64,000 nucleotides of DNA. It comes from Planctomycetota bacterium. Lineage in GTDB: Bacteria > Planctomycetota > UBA1135 > UBA2386. The notes beneath the pieces are model-generated. The model saw only the letters and a program-made list of their open reading frames with translations, was not told where the DNA came from and ran no database searches. The stretch spans positions 2,666,001 to 2,730,000 of the forward strand of contig JADJWQ010000001.1 in assembly GCA_016716265.1 (NCBI GenBank), in the 5' to 3' direction. Shown in pieces: positions 1 through 10,600 of the stretch; the stretch's first letter is position 1, and each line of letters starts with the position of its first letter. The position numbers and the translations under genes were made by a program.

Positions 1-1
1 C

Positions 2-478
2 GTCCGCCTCGACGACGTCGAGGCGGTGCGCACGCTGGTGGCCGGCACCGGCTACTTCAACGACGACGAGGTGCGCATCGCTGCCGAGCTCGTCGAAGAG
101 CGCCTCGCGCGCGGAGCTCCGAGCGGCTACGAGTTCGTGCTGCTCGACGCCGCCGATGGTAGCCTCGCCGGCTACTCGTGCTGGGGGCCGATCGACGGCA
201 CCGCGTGCAGCTACGACCTGTTCTGGATCGCGGTGCGCGACGACCTGCGCGGCGCCGGACTCGGGCGCTGGCTGCTGCGCGCGACCGAGGATCGCATCGC
301 CGAGCGCGGCGGCGGGCGCGTCTACGCCGAGACCTCCGGCCGCGCACAGTACGCATCGACCCGCGCGTTCTACGAGCGCTGCGGGTACCTTCGCGAAGCG
401 GAGCTCACGGACTTCTACGGCCCTGGCGATGCGAAGGTGTTCTACGTGAAAGAGATCGCCGACCGACCCGACGCTTGA
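2..478 (+). CDS. GNAT-family N-acetyltransferase (5' partial)
   Basis: Predicted cytoplasmic acetyl-CoA-dependent N-acetyltransferase; the substrate cannot be told. The acetyl-CoA loop is visible as RGAGLGRWLL, followed by the usual C-terminal strand with a YxxxGY-like element (RAFYERCGYL). A GTG lies at 26, but the reading frame stays open through the left window edge and the extra residues (VRLDDVEA) resemble the 'DVEAVRxLV' opening of GNAT domains. The true start is therefore probably outside the window. About 157 residues are visible, close to the size of a single GNAT domain, so little is missing. The next gene follows after 56 bases on the same strand. Confidence 0.8.
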   Translation, partial: VRLDDVEAVRTLVAGTGYFNDDEVRIAAELVEERLARGAPSGYEFVLLDAADGSLAGYSCWGPIDGTACSYDLFWIAVRDDLRGAGLGRWLLRATEDRIAERGGGRVYAETSGRAQYASTRAFYERCGYLREAELTDFYGPGDAKVFYVKEIADRPDA

Positions 479-534
479 CGGATCCTGACGCGCGACCGGC
501 GCGCGCGAGTCCGCCGGAACGAGGTTCACGCTCA

Positions 535-1659
535 ATGGCTATCGCGATTCCGCGCTTCCAATCCGCCAACGTGCCCAAGCAGGACGGCGAGACGCTGCTC
601 TTCATCCCGCCCGGCATCGAGGACTCCAGGTCGTTCCAGCGCTCCCAACGCGTCATCTTCGTCAACGACTCCGCCGCCGCGGGACGACAGCACGTCGCGA
701 CGGCACTCGGCCTCGCCGAACTGTGCATGTGCCCGGTGCTCGGCATCCACAATGCCAGCGGCAGCACGGCGATCGACGTGGTGACGCACCTCGCCGCCAG
801 CTTCCAGCTGCCCGACTCTGATACGAAGTCGGCACGAGACGCGATCGCGAGCGCGGTGCGCGCGGCCCACGCGGCGGGACACCGGACCGCCACGCCGCTG
901 TCGGTCCTGGAATCGGCGCTCGCTTCCTGCCGCGCATCGCTCGCGGCGTTCCGACAGCTCGCGACTCGCGGCAGCGAGAGCTTCGAGGTGTACGCGATCG
1001 GCGACGGCAATCGGATCGTGTGCAACGCGCTCGACGCGATGGCGGCAGGGAGCCTGGTCGGCGCAGGCGCGGATCGCATCGTCAACACCTGCGCATCGAA
1101 CGTGGCCCCGGGCGATTGGCCGCCCGGCGTGGAGCTGCGCGAGCTTCCGGGCGGCATGGACACGGTCACGTGGCTCGGGAGTCCGGATTGGGCCGCGACC
1201 TGGACGGACGTCGGATTGCCGGCCGACGCCAGCCCGCTGGGCACCGCCTTCGCAGACTGGATCGCGGCCCGCGCCCCCGCCAGCGACACGTTCCTGCGGT
1301 TCCAGGCCGAGGATCCGTTGTTCGTCGTCAACCGGTTCCGCCGCGCGGCCCACGGCGCGAGCGGCGCGGTCGACGCGACGTCCCTCGCGGCGGCGCTCGC
1401 CAACCCCGCCGTCTCCCTCGAGCGCGTGCGCGGTGTCCTCGAGTACCTGCGCCGCCGCCACCGCCGCGACGCGGACGACGTCGCGATGGCCTACATCGCG
1501 ACCCTGCGCGATCCCGCGCGCGGACTCGCTGACCTCGCGACCGCAGCCCGCCGCGACACCGCGTTGCGCACGCTGCTCGCCGATCTGCTGCGCGCCGGCC
1601 GGATCTCGAGCGACGAGGAGCGCGCGATCGCCTGGCTCGAGGAGCCGGTCGGGAGCTGA
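535..1659 (+). CDS. Hypothetical protein, possible alpha/beta-hydrolase-like pseudoenzyme
   Basis: 374 residues with no signal peptide. The architecture suggests an alpha/beta-hydrolase-like fold: a strand (RVIFVND, about 41-47), a GIHNASGS turn, a helical stretch, then FEVYAIGDGNRIVCNALDAM where lipase-like relatives carry a GHSQG nucleophile elbow, and later WPPGVELRELPGG and DPLFVVNRFR. The position expected to hold the nucleophilic Ser reads GDGN, so if the fold assignment is right the protein is catalytically altered or a pseudoenzyme. The C-terminal 110 residues are helical and charged. ATG at 535 was chosen because homology-like content begins there; the frame stays open upstream but overlaps the acetyltransferase gene. 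Fold assignment is inference only. Confidence 0.55.
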   Translation: MAIAIPRFQSANVPKQDGETLLFIPPGIEDSRSFQRSQRVIFVNDSAAAGRQHVATALGLAELCMCPVLGIHNASGSTAIDVVTHLAASFQLPDSDTKSARDAIASAVRAAHAAGHRTATPLSVLESALASCRASLAAFRQLATRGSESFEVYAIGDGNRIVCNALDAMAAGSLVGAGADRIVNTCASNVAPGDWPPGVELRELPGGMDTVTWLGSPDWAATWTDVGLPADASPLGTAFADWIAARAPASDTFLRFQAEDPLFVVNRFRRAAHGASGAVDATSLAAALANPAVSLERVRGVLEYLRRRHRRDADDVAMAYIATLRDPARGLADLATAARRDTALRTLLADLLRAGRISSDEERAIAWLEEPVGS

Positions 1660-1761
1660 CGACCGGTCGGCCGGACCGCCGGACACGGCGCCCCACCCCG
1701 GCGGTCGCCATGACCGGACCATGGCGCCGCATCCCGCAGCGACCTGCCCCGCGCCCGCGAG

Positions 1762-4296
1762 CTACGGAGCCCGCGCAGGCGTCAATGGAGGCGCGAGGAC
1801 GACGCGGAAACCGTGGTCGTACTGTCCCACCGTCGGCCACGCCCAACCGCGATTCGAAGAGCGGGACTCCAGACGGTCGCGGGACCAGCTCCCTCCGCGC
1901 CGGATGCGCGAATCGCCCACGGTGAACACCGGGTCCACGGCCAGGCCCGCTCGGTAGTTGTACGTGCCGTCCCAGTGATCGAGGACCCACTCCCACACGT
2001 TCCCGTGCATGTCACAGAGTCCCCACGCATTGGCGCGATAGGAGCCGACGACGGTCGTCGACGGACTTCCCAGACACCCGGCGAAGTTCGCGTCCTGGCA
2101 ACCGATGGACGTGCCGACGTTCCAGTCGGTGGTCGTCCCCGCCCGGCAGCAGTACTCCCACTCGGCTTCGGTCGGGAGTCGGTAGACGTACCCGGAAGGA
2201 AGCCGGCCGGCCGCGCCCTCGATCAGCGTCAGGAGCTCGCAGAATCGAACGGCATCGTACCAGGTCACGAGCTCGACCGGCCGGAAGTCACCCTGCCAAC
2301 GCGACGGGTTCTGCCCGGTGACGATCCGGTACTGGAACTGGGTCACCTCCCAGCGCGCCATCCAGAACGGGCGTGAGATGAGAACGTCGTGCACCGGCTG
2401 CTCCAGGAGCCGGCCGGCGACCGCAGATCCCATCTGGAACACGCCCGGCCGGATCAGGACCATCTCGGGCAGAGGGTCACCGTGGACGGCGAGCGTCAAA
2501 TCGTTGTCCGAAAGGTACAGGTCGGTGCCGGCCGCCGGGAGATCGAAGCTCTGGAGGTCCCACGCATAGCCGACCAGATTCGGTTCGAGCGGGATCGGGA
2601 TCGAGTGGATCACGAACTGGGACGTGTCGAACGTGCCGCCGAACGCCGGTATCGAGTGCGTCAGGTCCACCCGCAGGAAGCCGTGGACCACGAGGCCCGG
2701 GATGCCGAGGACCGAGACCACACCGCTCGGAGGGGATCCCCAGAGGATGACGTAGGCATTGCCGGCCGCCGCAGGCGGGTAGGCCAACGCAAACCGCGCG
2801 ACCTGCCCGGTGATCGGTGGTGCGAGCTGCGTGATTCGACGATCGGTGGGCGCGTCTGCCGCGTTGAGAGCTGCGGTCAGATCCACGCGTCGACCTGTCG
2901 CGTCCCCACGCACCGTCGCACCCGTGCGCCGGAACACATCTTGGATTCCCGCCCGGTTCCCAATGAAGTTCGGCCGCGCATGGAGGAACTGCGCGACGAG
3001 ACCGGACGCAGCAGCGCACGCGCCCGAGGTCCCGCCCAGCGCGAACGTCCCGCCACCGCACCGCGCGCAGATCTGCTCCTCCGACGGACAGTAGAAGGAC
3101 AGGAATGCTGCCATGTTGGAATAGCACGTGCGCTCGTCGACGAAGCGCGGCTCGTGTGCGCAGAGCGCAGGCTCGAAGGGCGTGTAGGCTGCGTCATTGG
3201 CGTCCCACACAGCGCCCACCGACAGGGTGTTATCCAGCGCACCTGGCGACGCCAGCGCATCGTTCCAACCCGAGTTTCCTGCTGCGGCGAGGCATACGAT
3301 ATCGCAAGCAGAGGCGATCGCGCACGCTTCGTGCAGCACGCCGGCCGCGACCGGGGTGCGCCACGGAACCGTGCCCCCAAGGGACATGTTGACCACCCGG
3401 ATCGGGGCCCCTCCATTGCTGCCACTCCGATTCAGGACGACCCACTCGAGACCGGCGGCGACCGCGGCTTCGCTGGTCAGCCCGGTCGCGCTGTCGAACA
3501 CGTTGACGACGTAGAGATCACACTCCGGCGCGTACCGTCGCACGACCGACGCGATTCCGGTGCCGTGGAGGCACTCGCCGAGGACCCGCGAGTGTGGAAT
3601 GCCGCCCGTCGTCAGGTCGATCCCGGCCTTCACGACGGCATTGGGCAGCCGCTCGGACGCACCGAGCTCGGGATGCAGCAGGTCGAACCGCGTGTCGAGG
3701 ACCGCGACACCGATTCCGGCGCCGGTGAAGCCCTGGGCCGCCTGTGTCGCGGAGCCGGTCAGGGCCCGCCCCTCGCCGGTCGCTGGAGCGTAGCTCTCGT
3801 CCTTCCAGACGAAGCGGACGCTCGGCATGCCGGCGAGCGTTCGCACTGCGGCGAGATCGGCGACCTCCGCCACGAGGACGTACTGGAGCTGAAGTGCGCC
3901 GACGATGCGGATTCCGGCACGATCGACAGGTGTGAGATCACGCTGCAGCCGCGCCAGGAACCTGCCCTGGCGCGCCGCGACATCGCCCAGCACCTCGAGC
4001 TCCGGTGCAGCACCTCGCGCAGTCTGGAACGTCGCATCTCCCGGTTCGCGCACGAGCTCGATCAGCACACGCAGACCGGGGCGGCGGCTCTCGGTGAGCC
4101 CGACCGGGTCGGAGCCATCCCGATATCGGGCGTCGCGAAGCAGCGCCGGATCCACCTTGGGGTCCGTGACGGCGCTATCGTGCGCGGTGGAGGCGCCGGG
4201 GCGCGGGTCCCCCTGCGCGCGGGGGGACGTTCCCCCGACGTCGCCCGACATCCCGAGCCAGGCAAGCGCCAGAACGAACGGCAGGAACCTGTGCAT
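1762..4296 (-). CDS. Secreted S8 subtilase fused to a formylglycine-generating-enzyme-like domain
   Basis: 844 residues. A signal peptide (about 1-28) is followed by an inhibitor-like N-terminal segment and an S8 peptidase domain (about 190-480). The catalytic triad is Asp201 (VAVLDTRFD), His244 (HGTGIAS) and Ser424 (GGTSGACAAA), with Asn341 (AAAGNSG) as oxyanion residue. After a beta-rich linker (about 490-605), a complete FGE-sulfatase-type domain runs from EMVLIRPGVFQMGS (611) through RLPTEAEWEY (707-716) and DMHGNVWEW (762-770) to RRGGSWSRD and GFRVVL. Such C-type-lectin-like folds may be catalytic or only binding modules; no sulfatase is nearby. A purine-rich AGAGG lies about 10 bases before ATG. 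Probably a periplasmic or surface protease. Confidence 0.88.
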   Translation of the reverse strand: MHRFLPFVLALAWLGMSGDVGGTSPRAQGDPRPGASTAHDSAVTDPKVDPALLRDARYRDGSDPVGLTESRRPGLRVLIELVREPGDATFQTARGAAPELEVLGDVAARQGRFLARLQRDLTPVDRAGIRIVGALQLQYVLVAEVADLAAVRTLAGMPSVRFVWKDESYAPATGEGRALTGSATQAAQGFTGAGIGVAVLDTRFDLLHPELGASERLPNAVVKAGIDLTTGGIPHSRVLGECLHGTGIASVVRRYAPECDLYVVNVFDSATGLTSEAAVAAGLEWVVLNRSGSNGGAPIRVVNMSLGGTVPWRTPVAAGVLHEACAIASACDIVCLAAAGNSGWNDALASPGALDNTLSVGAVWDANDAAYTPFEPALCAHEPRFVDERTCYSNMAAFLSFYCPSEEQICARCGGGTFALGGTSGACAAASGLVAQFLHARPNFIGNRAGIQDVFRRTGATVRGDATGRRVDLTAALNAADAPTDRRITQLAPPITGQVARFALAYPPAAAGNAYVILWGSPPSGVVSVLGIPGLVVHGFLRVDLTHSIPAFGGTFDTSQFVIHSIPIPLEPNLVGYAWDLQSFDLPAAGTDLYLSDNDLTLAVHGDPLPEMVLIRPGVFQMGSAVAGRLLEQPVHDVLISRPFWMARWEVTQFQYRIVTGQNPSRWQGDFRPVELVTWYDAVRFCELLTLIEGAAGRLPSGYVYRLPTEAEWEYCCRAGTTTDWNVGTSIGCQDANFAGCLGSPSTTVVGSYRANAWGLCDMHGNVWEWVLDHWDGTYNYRAGLAVDPVFTVGDSRIRRGGSWSRDRLESRSSNRGWAWPTVGQYDHGFRVVLAPPLTPARAP

Positions 4297-4672
4297 GGAT
4301 TCGTACCTCTCGTATCGCCGGGATCGTCACCGCATCGCGGATTGTATGCCTGCGGACGGCAATGTCGGCCCGACTTCTGACCCGTCGTTTCCATTATCGA
4401 GGTCGCACGACTCGTCGATACGGACAGGCACGCGACCATGGCCCTCGTGATTCGTCGAGGTCGACGGGAGAACCCGGATGGGTGATGCACCGAGCACCCG
4501 GGGTCGATCGGGCGGTTCGGGATGGACGCGGAGCGAGGCGGCGAAGTTGGCCCTCGATCGAGTCGAGCCCGGGCCGGCGCGTCGCACGGACTCCGGACTC
4601 GGCGCTGATCCGTTCGCGCCGGGAGTCCCGGCGACAACCGAACCGCCGTGGCTCGCGCCGCGTTGACCGGGC
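4297..4672. other. Intergenic region between divergent genes
   Basis: About 375 bases separate the divergently transcribed subtilase and alpha-2-macroglobulin genes, so promoters for both probably lie here. I see no convincing -35/-10 pair, RNA gene or short conserved protein. The segment near the subtilase gene is slightly richer in A and T than its surroundings. Confidence 0.4.
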
Positions 4673-7600
4673 GTGCTCCACGCCCTCCGAACCGCTCTCG
4701 CCGCGCTCGCCCTGACCGGTCTCGCGCTCGCCCAGGACGTCCCCGCCAACGACCCGGCCGCGGTGGCCCGGGGCTTCCAGGAGGCCGTGTTGCGCGGCGA
4801 TCGGGACGCCGCGCTCGAAGCGCTGCGCGAGCGGGCCGAGCTGACCCCGGCGCGGCGCGCGCTGCTCGAGGCGGCGACCCTGGCGCCGGCCGAGCGGGCG
4901 GAGGCGATGCTGCGGGTGGCGGCGATCTGGGCGGCGGATGGCGCCGTGCGCGGCGCGGCACTGCTCGCCGGGGCCGCGGCGCTCGCCACGGTGACCGGGC
5001 ATGCTCCGCCAGGCACGACCGACGAGGAGGTGTCGGCACCGCTGCCGGCGGAGTTCGACGTTCCGGCGCTGCTGCGGCGCTACGACGACGCGCTCGCCCG
5101 GTGGACCGCCGCCGGCGGCGACACCACCGAGGCCCGCGCGCTGTCGAACCGCGCGGCCGTCGCGGGCGTCGGCTCGCCGGTGCGGGTCGCGAGCGGCGGC
5201 CACATACCGGTGCCCGCGCCGACCGCGCGGGCGCTCGCGATCCGGCTCGTGCCGGCCGCGCCGGGGGTCGATCCGGTCGACGCGATCGCCGCGGCGGACG
5301 ACACCGAGCCGGCGGGCGTCGCGGTCGCGGCGGGCAGCTACGGTGCCGAGGTGCCGGTCCCGGCACCGGGAAGCTGGGTGCTCGAGGTCCGCGATACCGT
5401 CACCGGCTGGCGCCACGCGCGCCGCGTGCTGGTGTCGGATCTCGACGTCGTCGCGCAGTCGTGGCCGGGCCGGCTCGCCGTGCTCGCGACGCTCGCCGGC
5501 GCCCCGGCAGCGGGCGCCCGCTGCTCATTGCACGACGCGGACGGCGAGGTGCGCGAGGTGGTGGCGGACACTGACGGGCTCGCCCTGTTCGAGGTCGACG
5601 ACCTCTCCGGCAGCCGGCTCGTGGTCGAGAGCGGCGCTCACCGCGCCGACGTCAACCCGTCGGCAATCGCGATGGCGACCGCCCTGCCATCGCACGCGGT
5701 CGCGCACGTGCTGGTCGATCGTCCACTGTATCGCCCGGGCGACCGGGTCCAGGGGCGCGCGGTGATCCGCCGGGTCGACGCCGCTGCCGGCGATGCCATC
5801 GACGAAGCTCCGCTCGGCGCGCAGCACGTTCGGCTGCGGTTCCTGCTCGGCCGCGACCGCGAGCTCGAGGAGACCGCGACGACCGACGGCCACGGTGCGG
5901 CGACCTTCGCGGTCCGATTGCCGGACGACTGCGCGGCCGGCCGCGTGCTCGTCACCGCGGAGCTCGCGGACGCACCGGACGACCTGCGCGACCCGAAGCG
6001 TCCCGACGCAGCAGTCGTCCTCGCCCGCCGCGTCCTGTTCGAGGTGACCGACTTCCGCCGCCCGCCGATCCTGCTGAGCCTCCACGCACCGAGCTGGGCG
6101 AGCCGCGACGAGTCGATCGAGCTCGTCGTGCACGGCGAATGGGCGGCCGGCGGGGCCGCGGCGGACCTGCCGGTGACCGTCTCGCTCGCGGCCCTCGGGC
6201 TGAGCCAGATCGTCGACGCGCGGCTCGGCGCGGACGGCGCGCTGCGGATTCCGCTCGCGCTCGCCGAGCTGCCGCTGCCGCCGGAATCGTTCCGGGTCGA
6301 CGTGTCCGCGACCGTCACGGCGCCCGACGGGCAGCGGATCGATGCCGAGGCGCGGGTGCGCGTGCGCGCCGCGGCCGAGCGACCCGAGCCGACCGAGCCT
6401 GCTCGCGGGCACGCGGCGCGGTTGACCGTCGCCGGCCGGCCGGAGCGCGCCGGTGAGCCGGTGCTCGTCACCATCGAGGGCGCGCCCGGCGCGCACGTGC
6501 TCCTCGGCATCGCCTCGCGACGCTTCCGCGAGGCGCGCTCGCTGGTGCTCGACGCCGACGGCCGCGCGACCACGACCGTCGAGACCACGGCCGCCGACCA
6601 TCCGACGCTGCGCCTCGTCGCGACCTCGGCGGCGTTCACTCCGGACGACTCGCGCTGGCCGCGCGAGACGACCAGCCGCACGCTCGACGTCGCGGTACCG
6701 CGCGCCGCCGGACCGGTGTCGGCACGGGTCGAGATCGCACCGCGCCTGCGACCCGGCGCGCGCGCCGAGCTCGGCGTGCGCGCGACGCGCGATGGTGCGC
6801 CCCTGGTCGGTGCGACCGTCGCGGTCACCGTCGTCGACGAGACCCTGTTCGCGCTGGCGCGCGACGCGACCCCCGATCCGCGCGAGGACCTGCTGCCGCG
6901 GGTCGCCCCGGCGGACTGGCGCGCCGAGCTCGCCCCCGCGCCGACCGGCCGCTTCGCCGTGCTCGGCACGCTGCTGGCGAACGGCGAGCTGACCGCGCCC
7001 GAGGCCGCGTTCTCGTCGAACCAGTGGAACTCCGCCGTCGGTCTCGGCGGCGGTGCCGGCGGGCGCTATGGCGGCCGCTCGACGGCGGCGGCCATCGAGA
7101 CGGGCGCGGCGCCGCGCACGGAATTCCGCGCGACGGCCGCCTTCGTCGGCGCACTGACGACCGGCGTGGACGGCATCGCGCGCGCGACCTTCGACCTGCC
7201 CGACGACCTGACCACCTGGCGCATCACCGCGATCGTCGTCGCCGACGACGGCGAGGCCTGCCGTACGCGCGGGTCGACGACGACCGAGCTGCCGCTATCG
7301 GCCACCGCGGTCCTGCCCCGCGTGCTGCGCGACGGCGACCGCGTCGACGCGCTCGCAACCGCGCGGCGGGCGACTCCCGAGGCGATCGACGGCCAGCTCG
7401 CTATGGAGGTGACCGGCGGTCCGGTCACGATCGCCGGACCCGCTGCGCGCCCGGTGCGGTTCGCCGCCGGGGAGCGCGTTGCCGAGCCCGTCACGCTTCT
7501 CGCACGCGGCACCGGGGACGCACGCATCCGCACCGCCGCGACGGCCGCGGACGGCACCGCCGACGCCGAGGAGCGGACCCTGCCGGTCCTCCCCGACGAG

Positions 7601-10600
7601 GTGGCGACGCCGATCGCGGTGACCGTGTCCGTCGACGGCCCGACCGACGCGGCATTGCCAGCATCGGGCGCTGGACCGGTTCAAGACGTCCGGGTGCGAT
7701 TGCTCGGCAATCGCGATGCAATGCTCGCCGAGGCGGCCCGTTGGCTGGGCGCGTATCCGTACGGGTGCGCGGAGCAGACCGTCTCGCAGCTCGTTCCGGC
7801 CTTCGTCGGCGTCGCGGCGGCGCACGCGCGCGGCGAGCGGCCCGACCCGCGGCTCGGCCTGCGCATCGAGGCGGGCATGGCGCGGCTCCGCGCATTGCAG
7901 ATCGCGCCCGGCGAAGGCTTCCGCTGGTGGCACGGCTGCGATCTCGATCTCGACATGACGGCGATCGTCCTCGACGCGCTCGCCGACGGGCGGGCGCTCG
8001 GCGTCGAGCCGCGCAGCCACGGCCTCGACGTCGATGTCGAGCGAGGCAGCGTCGCCGCGGCGCTCGACCGCGTCCTGGCCGGCGCCGGCTCGGGAGACGC
8101 GGAGCGCGACCGCGCGGACGCCGAGCTCGCCACCGCGGCACTGCGCTTCGCGCCGGGCTCGGCGCGCGCGCGGCGCGCGCTGGAGGCGCTCCTCGATCGC
8201 GAGGGCCCGCTGCCCGACGGGCTGTGTGCGCGCGCAGGAATCGCGCTGTTCGACGCCGGTGACCGCGCGCGTGCGGCCCGGGCGCTCGACCGCGTGCTGC
8301 GCGGCGAGCGGCCGAGCGAGCCGAAGCCGATCGCGCGGCGCGGGGTCGAGGGACCGGCCGCCCGGCTGGCGGCGCGCCTGCAGCTGCTGCTGCGAGTGCG
8401 GCCGGCCGACGCCGCGCGGGCCGCGACCGTCGGCGAGCTGCTCGCGCTGCAGCAGGGCGGGCGCTTCGGCACGACGCACGACACCGCGCGCGCGGTGCTC
8501 GCGCTCGGCGCCGACGCCAGCGCGTCGAACGCGGGCGCGGCTGACGGGCCGATCGTCGTCGACGTGACGACCGCGGATGGCGCACACCGCTCGGTCACGC
8601 TGTCGGACGGCAACGCACATTGCGCGGTCGTGCCATTGGGCGATGCGGCGTCCGTCCGGATCGACGCGCCCGCGGGCCGCGGCGTGCGCGCCGTTCTCGA
8701 GGCGACCGTCCGGACGCGCGGTTCGTCGCACGCGGCCACCGCCGAGCCGATCGCCGTCCTGAGGTCGCTCGTGGTCGGCACGGGCGGCAACCCCCGCGAC
8801 CTCGCGCAGCCGGGGGCGAGCGTCCCACGCCTGACGCCGCTGCGGATCGCGCTGCGGATCGCGACCCCGCGCGACCTCGACTACGTCGTCGTCGACTGCC
8901 CGCTGCCGGCCGGATTCGAGGTCGCGGGAGCACCACCGGGCTGGGAGATCCACGACGATCGCGCGGTGCGGTTGCTGCCGCGGCTCGGCGCGGGCGAGTC
9001 GGTCGAGCTGTCGCTGCCGGTCGTCGCCGCAGCGTGCGGCGACGTCGCGTGGCCGCCGGTGACGGTCTCGGCAATGTACTCGGCGGACGCGCACGGAGCG
9101 TCGCAGGGCGGGCGACTGCGGATCGTCGACACGGCCGCGGGCACGGCGACGGCGAGCGCTCCGGCGCTCGGCCGCGCCTGCCTCGACGCACGCCTCGACG
9201 AGCTGCGACAGCGCGTGGATGCGGCGGCGGAGGACGGCGAGCGCAGCCGCGCCGTCGACGAGCTCGGCTCGGTGTGCGGCGACGTCGGGCGCAGCGCCGT
9301 GCTCGACCTCGCCGCGGCGACGCTGGCGCGCCTCGACGTCGGCGATGGCACGCTCCGCGCGGTGGCCCGGGTCGTCGCGCCGTTGCCGGCCGCCGGATCG
9401 CGGACGCAGCAGTGGCTCGGAGACCCCACCCGTCCGGACCGGCTCGCCGCGCTGCTCCTGGCCGCCGCGCCAGATCGCTTCACCGACGACCCGGGTTTCG
9501 CCGCGGCTCGCGCTGCGCTGTGCGGCGACGCGGACCAGGCCGACCTCGGCAGCGACTTCCGTGCGCAGCTCCTGCGGTGCTTCGCCGACGAGCTGCTGCT
9601 GCAGCCGTTCCGCACGGCGGTCGAGCGCGCCTCGATGCGCGACGGCGTCGCGCACACGGCCGGGCCCGAGGTCCCCACCGAGGTGACGGCGCTCGGCGCG
9701 CTCGTCCGTGCGGCAGCACGGTTGCGCGCCCGCGCGCCGTTCGATCCCGACGACGTCCGCGCCTGGCTGACGTCGTGGCGACCGGCGCCGAGCGGTGCCG
9801 CAGACGCGCCGGCGATCGGCTTCGCCACCGCCGTCGGCGGTGACGTCGCACGGATCTTCGCGGCGGCCTGGATCCTCGGCGACGGACCGGCACCGGTCGC
9901 GAGTGACTCGGTCCTCGCGCTGGCGGGGCTCGCCGCGCGAGTCGATGACCGCGACGCCCGGGTGCGCGCATTCCGCACGCTGCTCGCGACCGCGCCGCAC
10001 GACGACGCCCGCACGTGGTGCATCCGGGTGCTGATCGCCGCCCTGCCGGAGGACGACGCCGACCTGCGCGCGGCTCTGGAGCCGGATCTGCTCGCGCTGC
10101 TCCGCCCGAGCGAGCCGGCCCAGGCGCGCGCGGAGGCATGGCGCGCGCTGCGCACGGCGACGCGCAGTGCGCTGGCCCCGTCGACGATCGTCGACGCGCT
10201 CGCGAGCGGCCGGCTGTCGGAGCGCGACCTGCACGGGATCGCAGCGACCCGGCAGGCCGACGTGCTGCTCGAGGCGCTGCGCCGCGATCCGGTGCCACGG
10301 CTCGACGCCGACTTCGCGGTGGCCTGCCTCGGCGCCGAGCGGATCGCGCGGCTGCCGCTCGACCGGCTCGCACCGCTGGCCTGCGATCGGCTCGTCGACG
10401 CGCTCGTCGCGCGCGACGTCGCGCAGCTCGAGGCGGCGTTCCGGCGCGCGCGCGACGGTGCGTGGCGGCGCTGTCTGACGCGGGTGGTGCTGCGGCGCGA
10501 AGCGCGGATCGAACTCCCGCCCGCCCCCGCCGACGACGCCGCCGGACCGCTCTACGCGGACGTCGTCGCCGCCCGCCGGGGCGACGCCGCGGCCCGCGCG

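Noticed and set aside
2389..4380. A 663-codon plus-strand frame opposite the subtilase gene
   Set aside because: It mirrors the subtilase codons, is Arg-rich and has no recognisable domain, whereas the minus strand has intact catalytic motifs.
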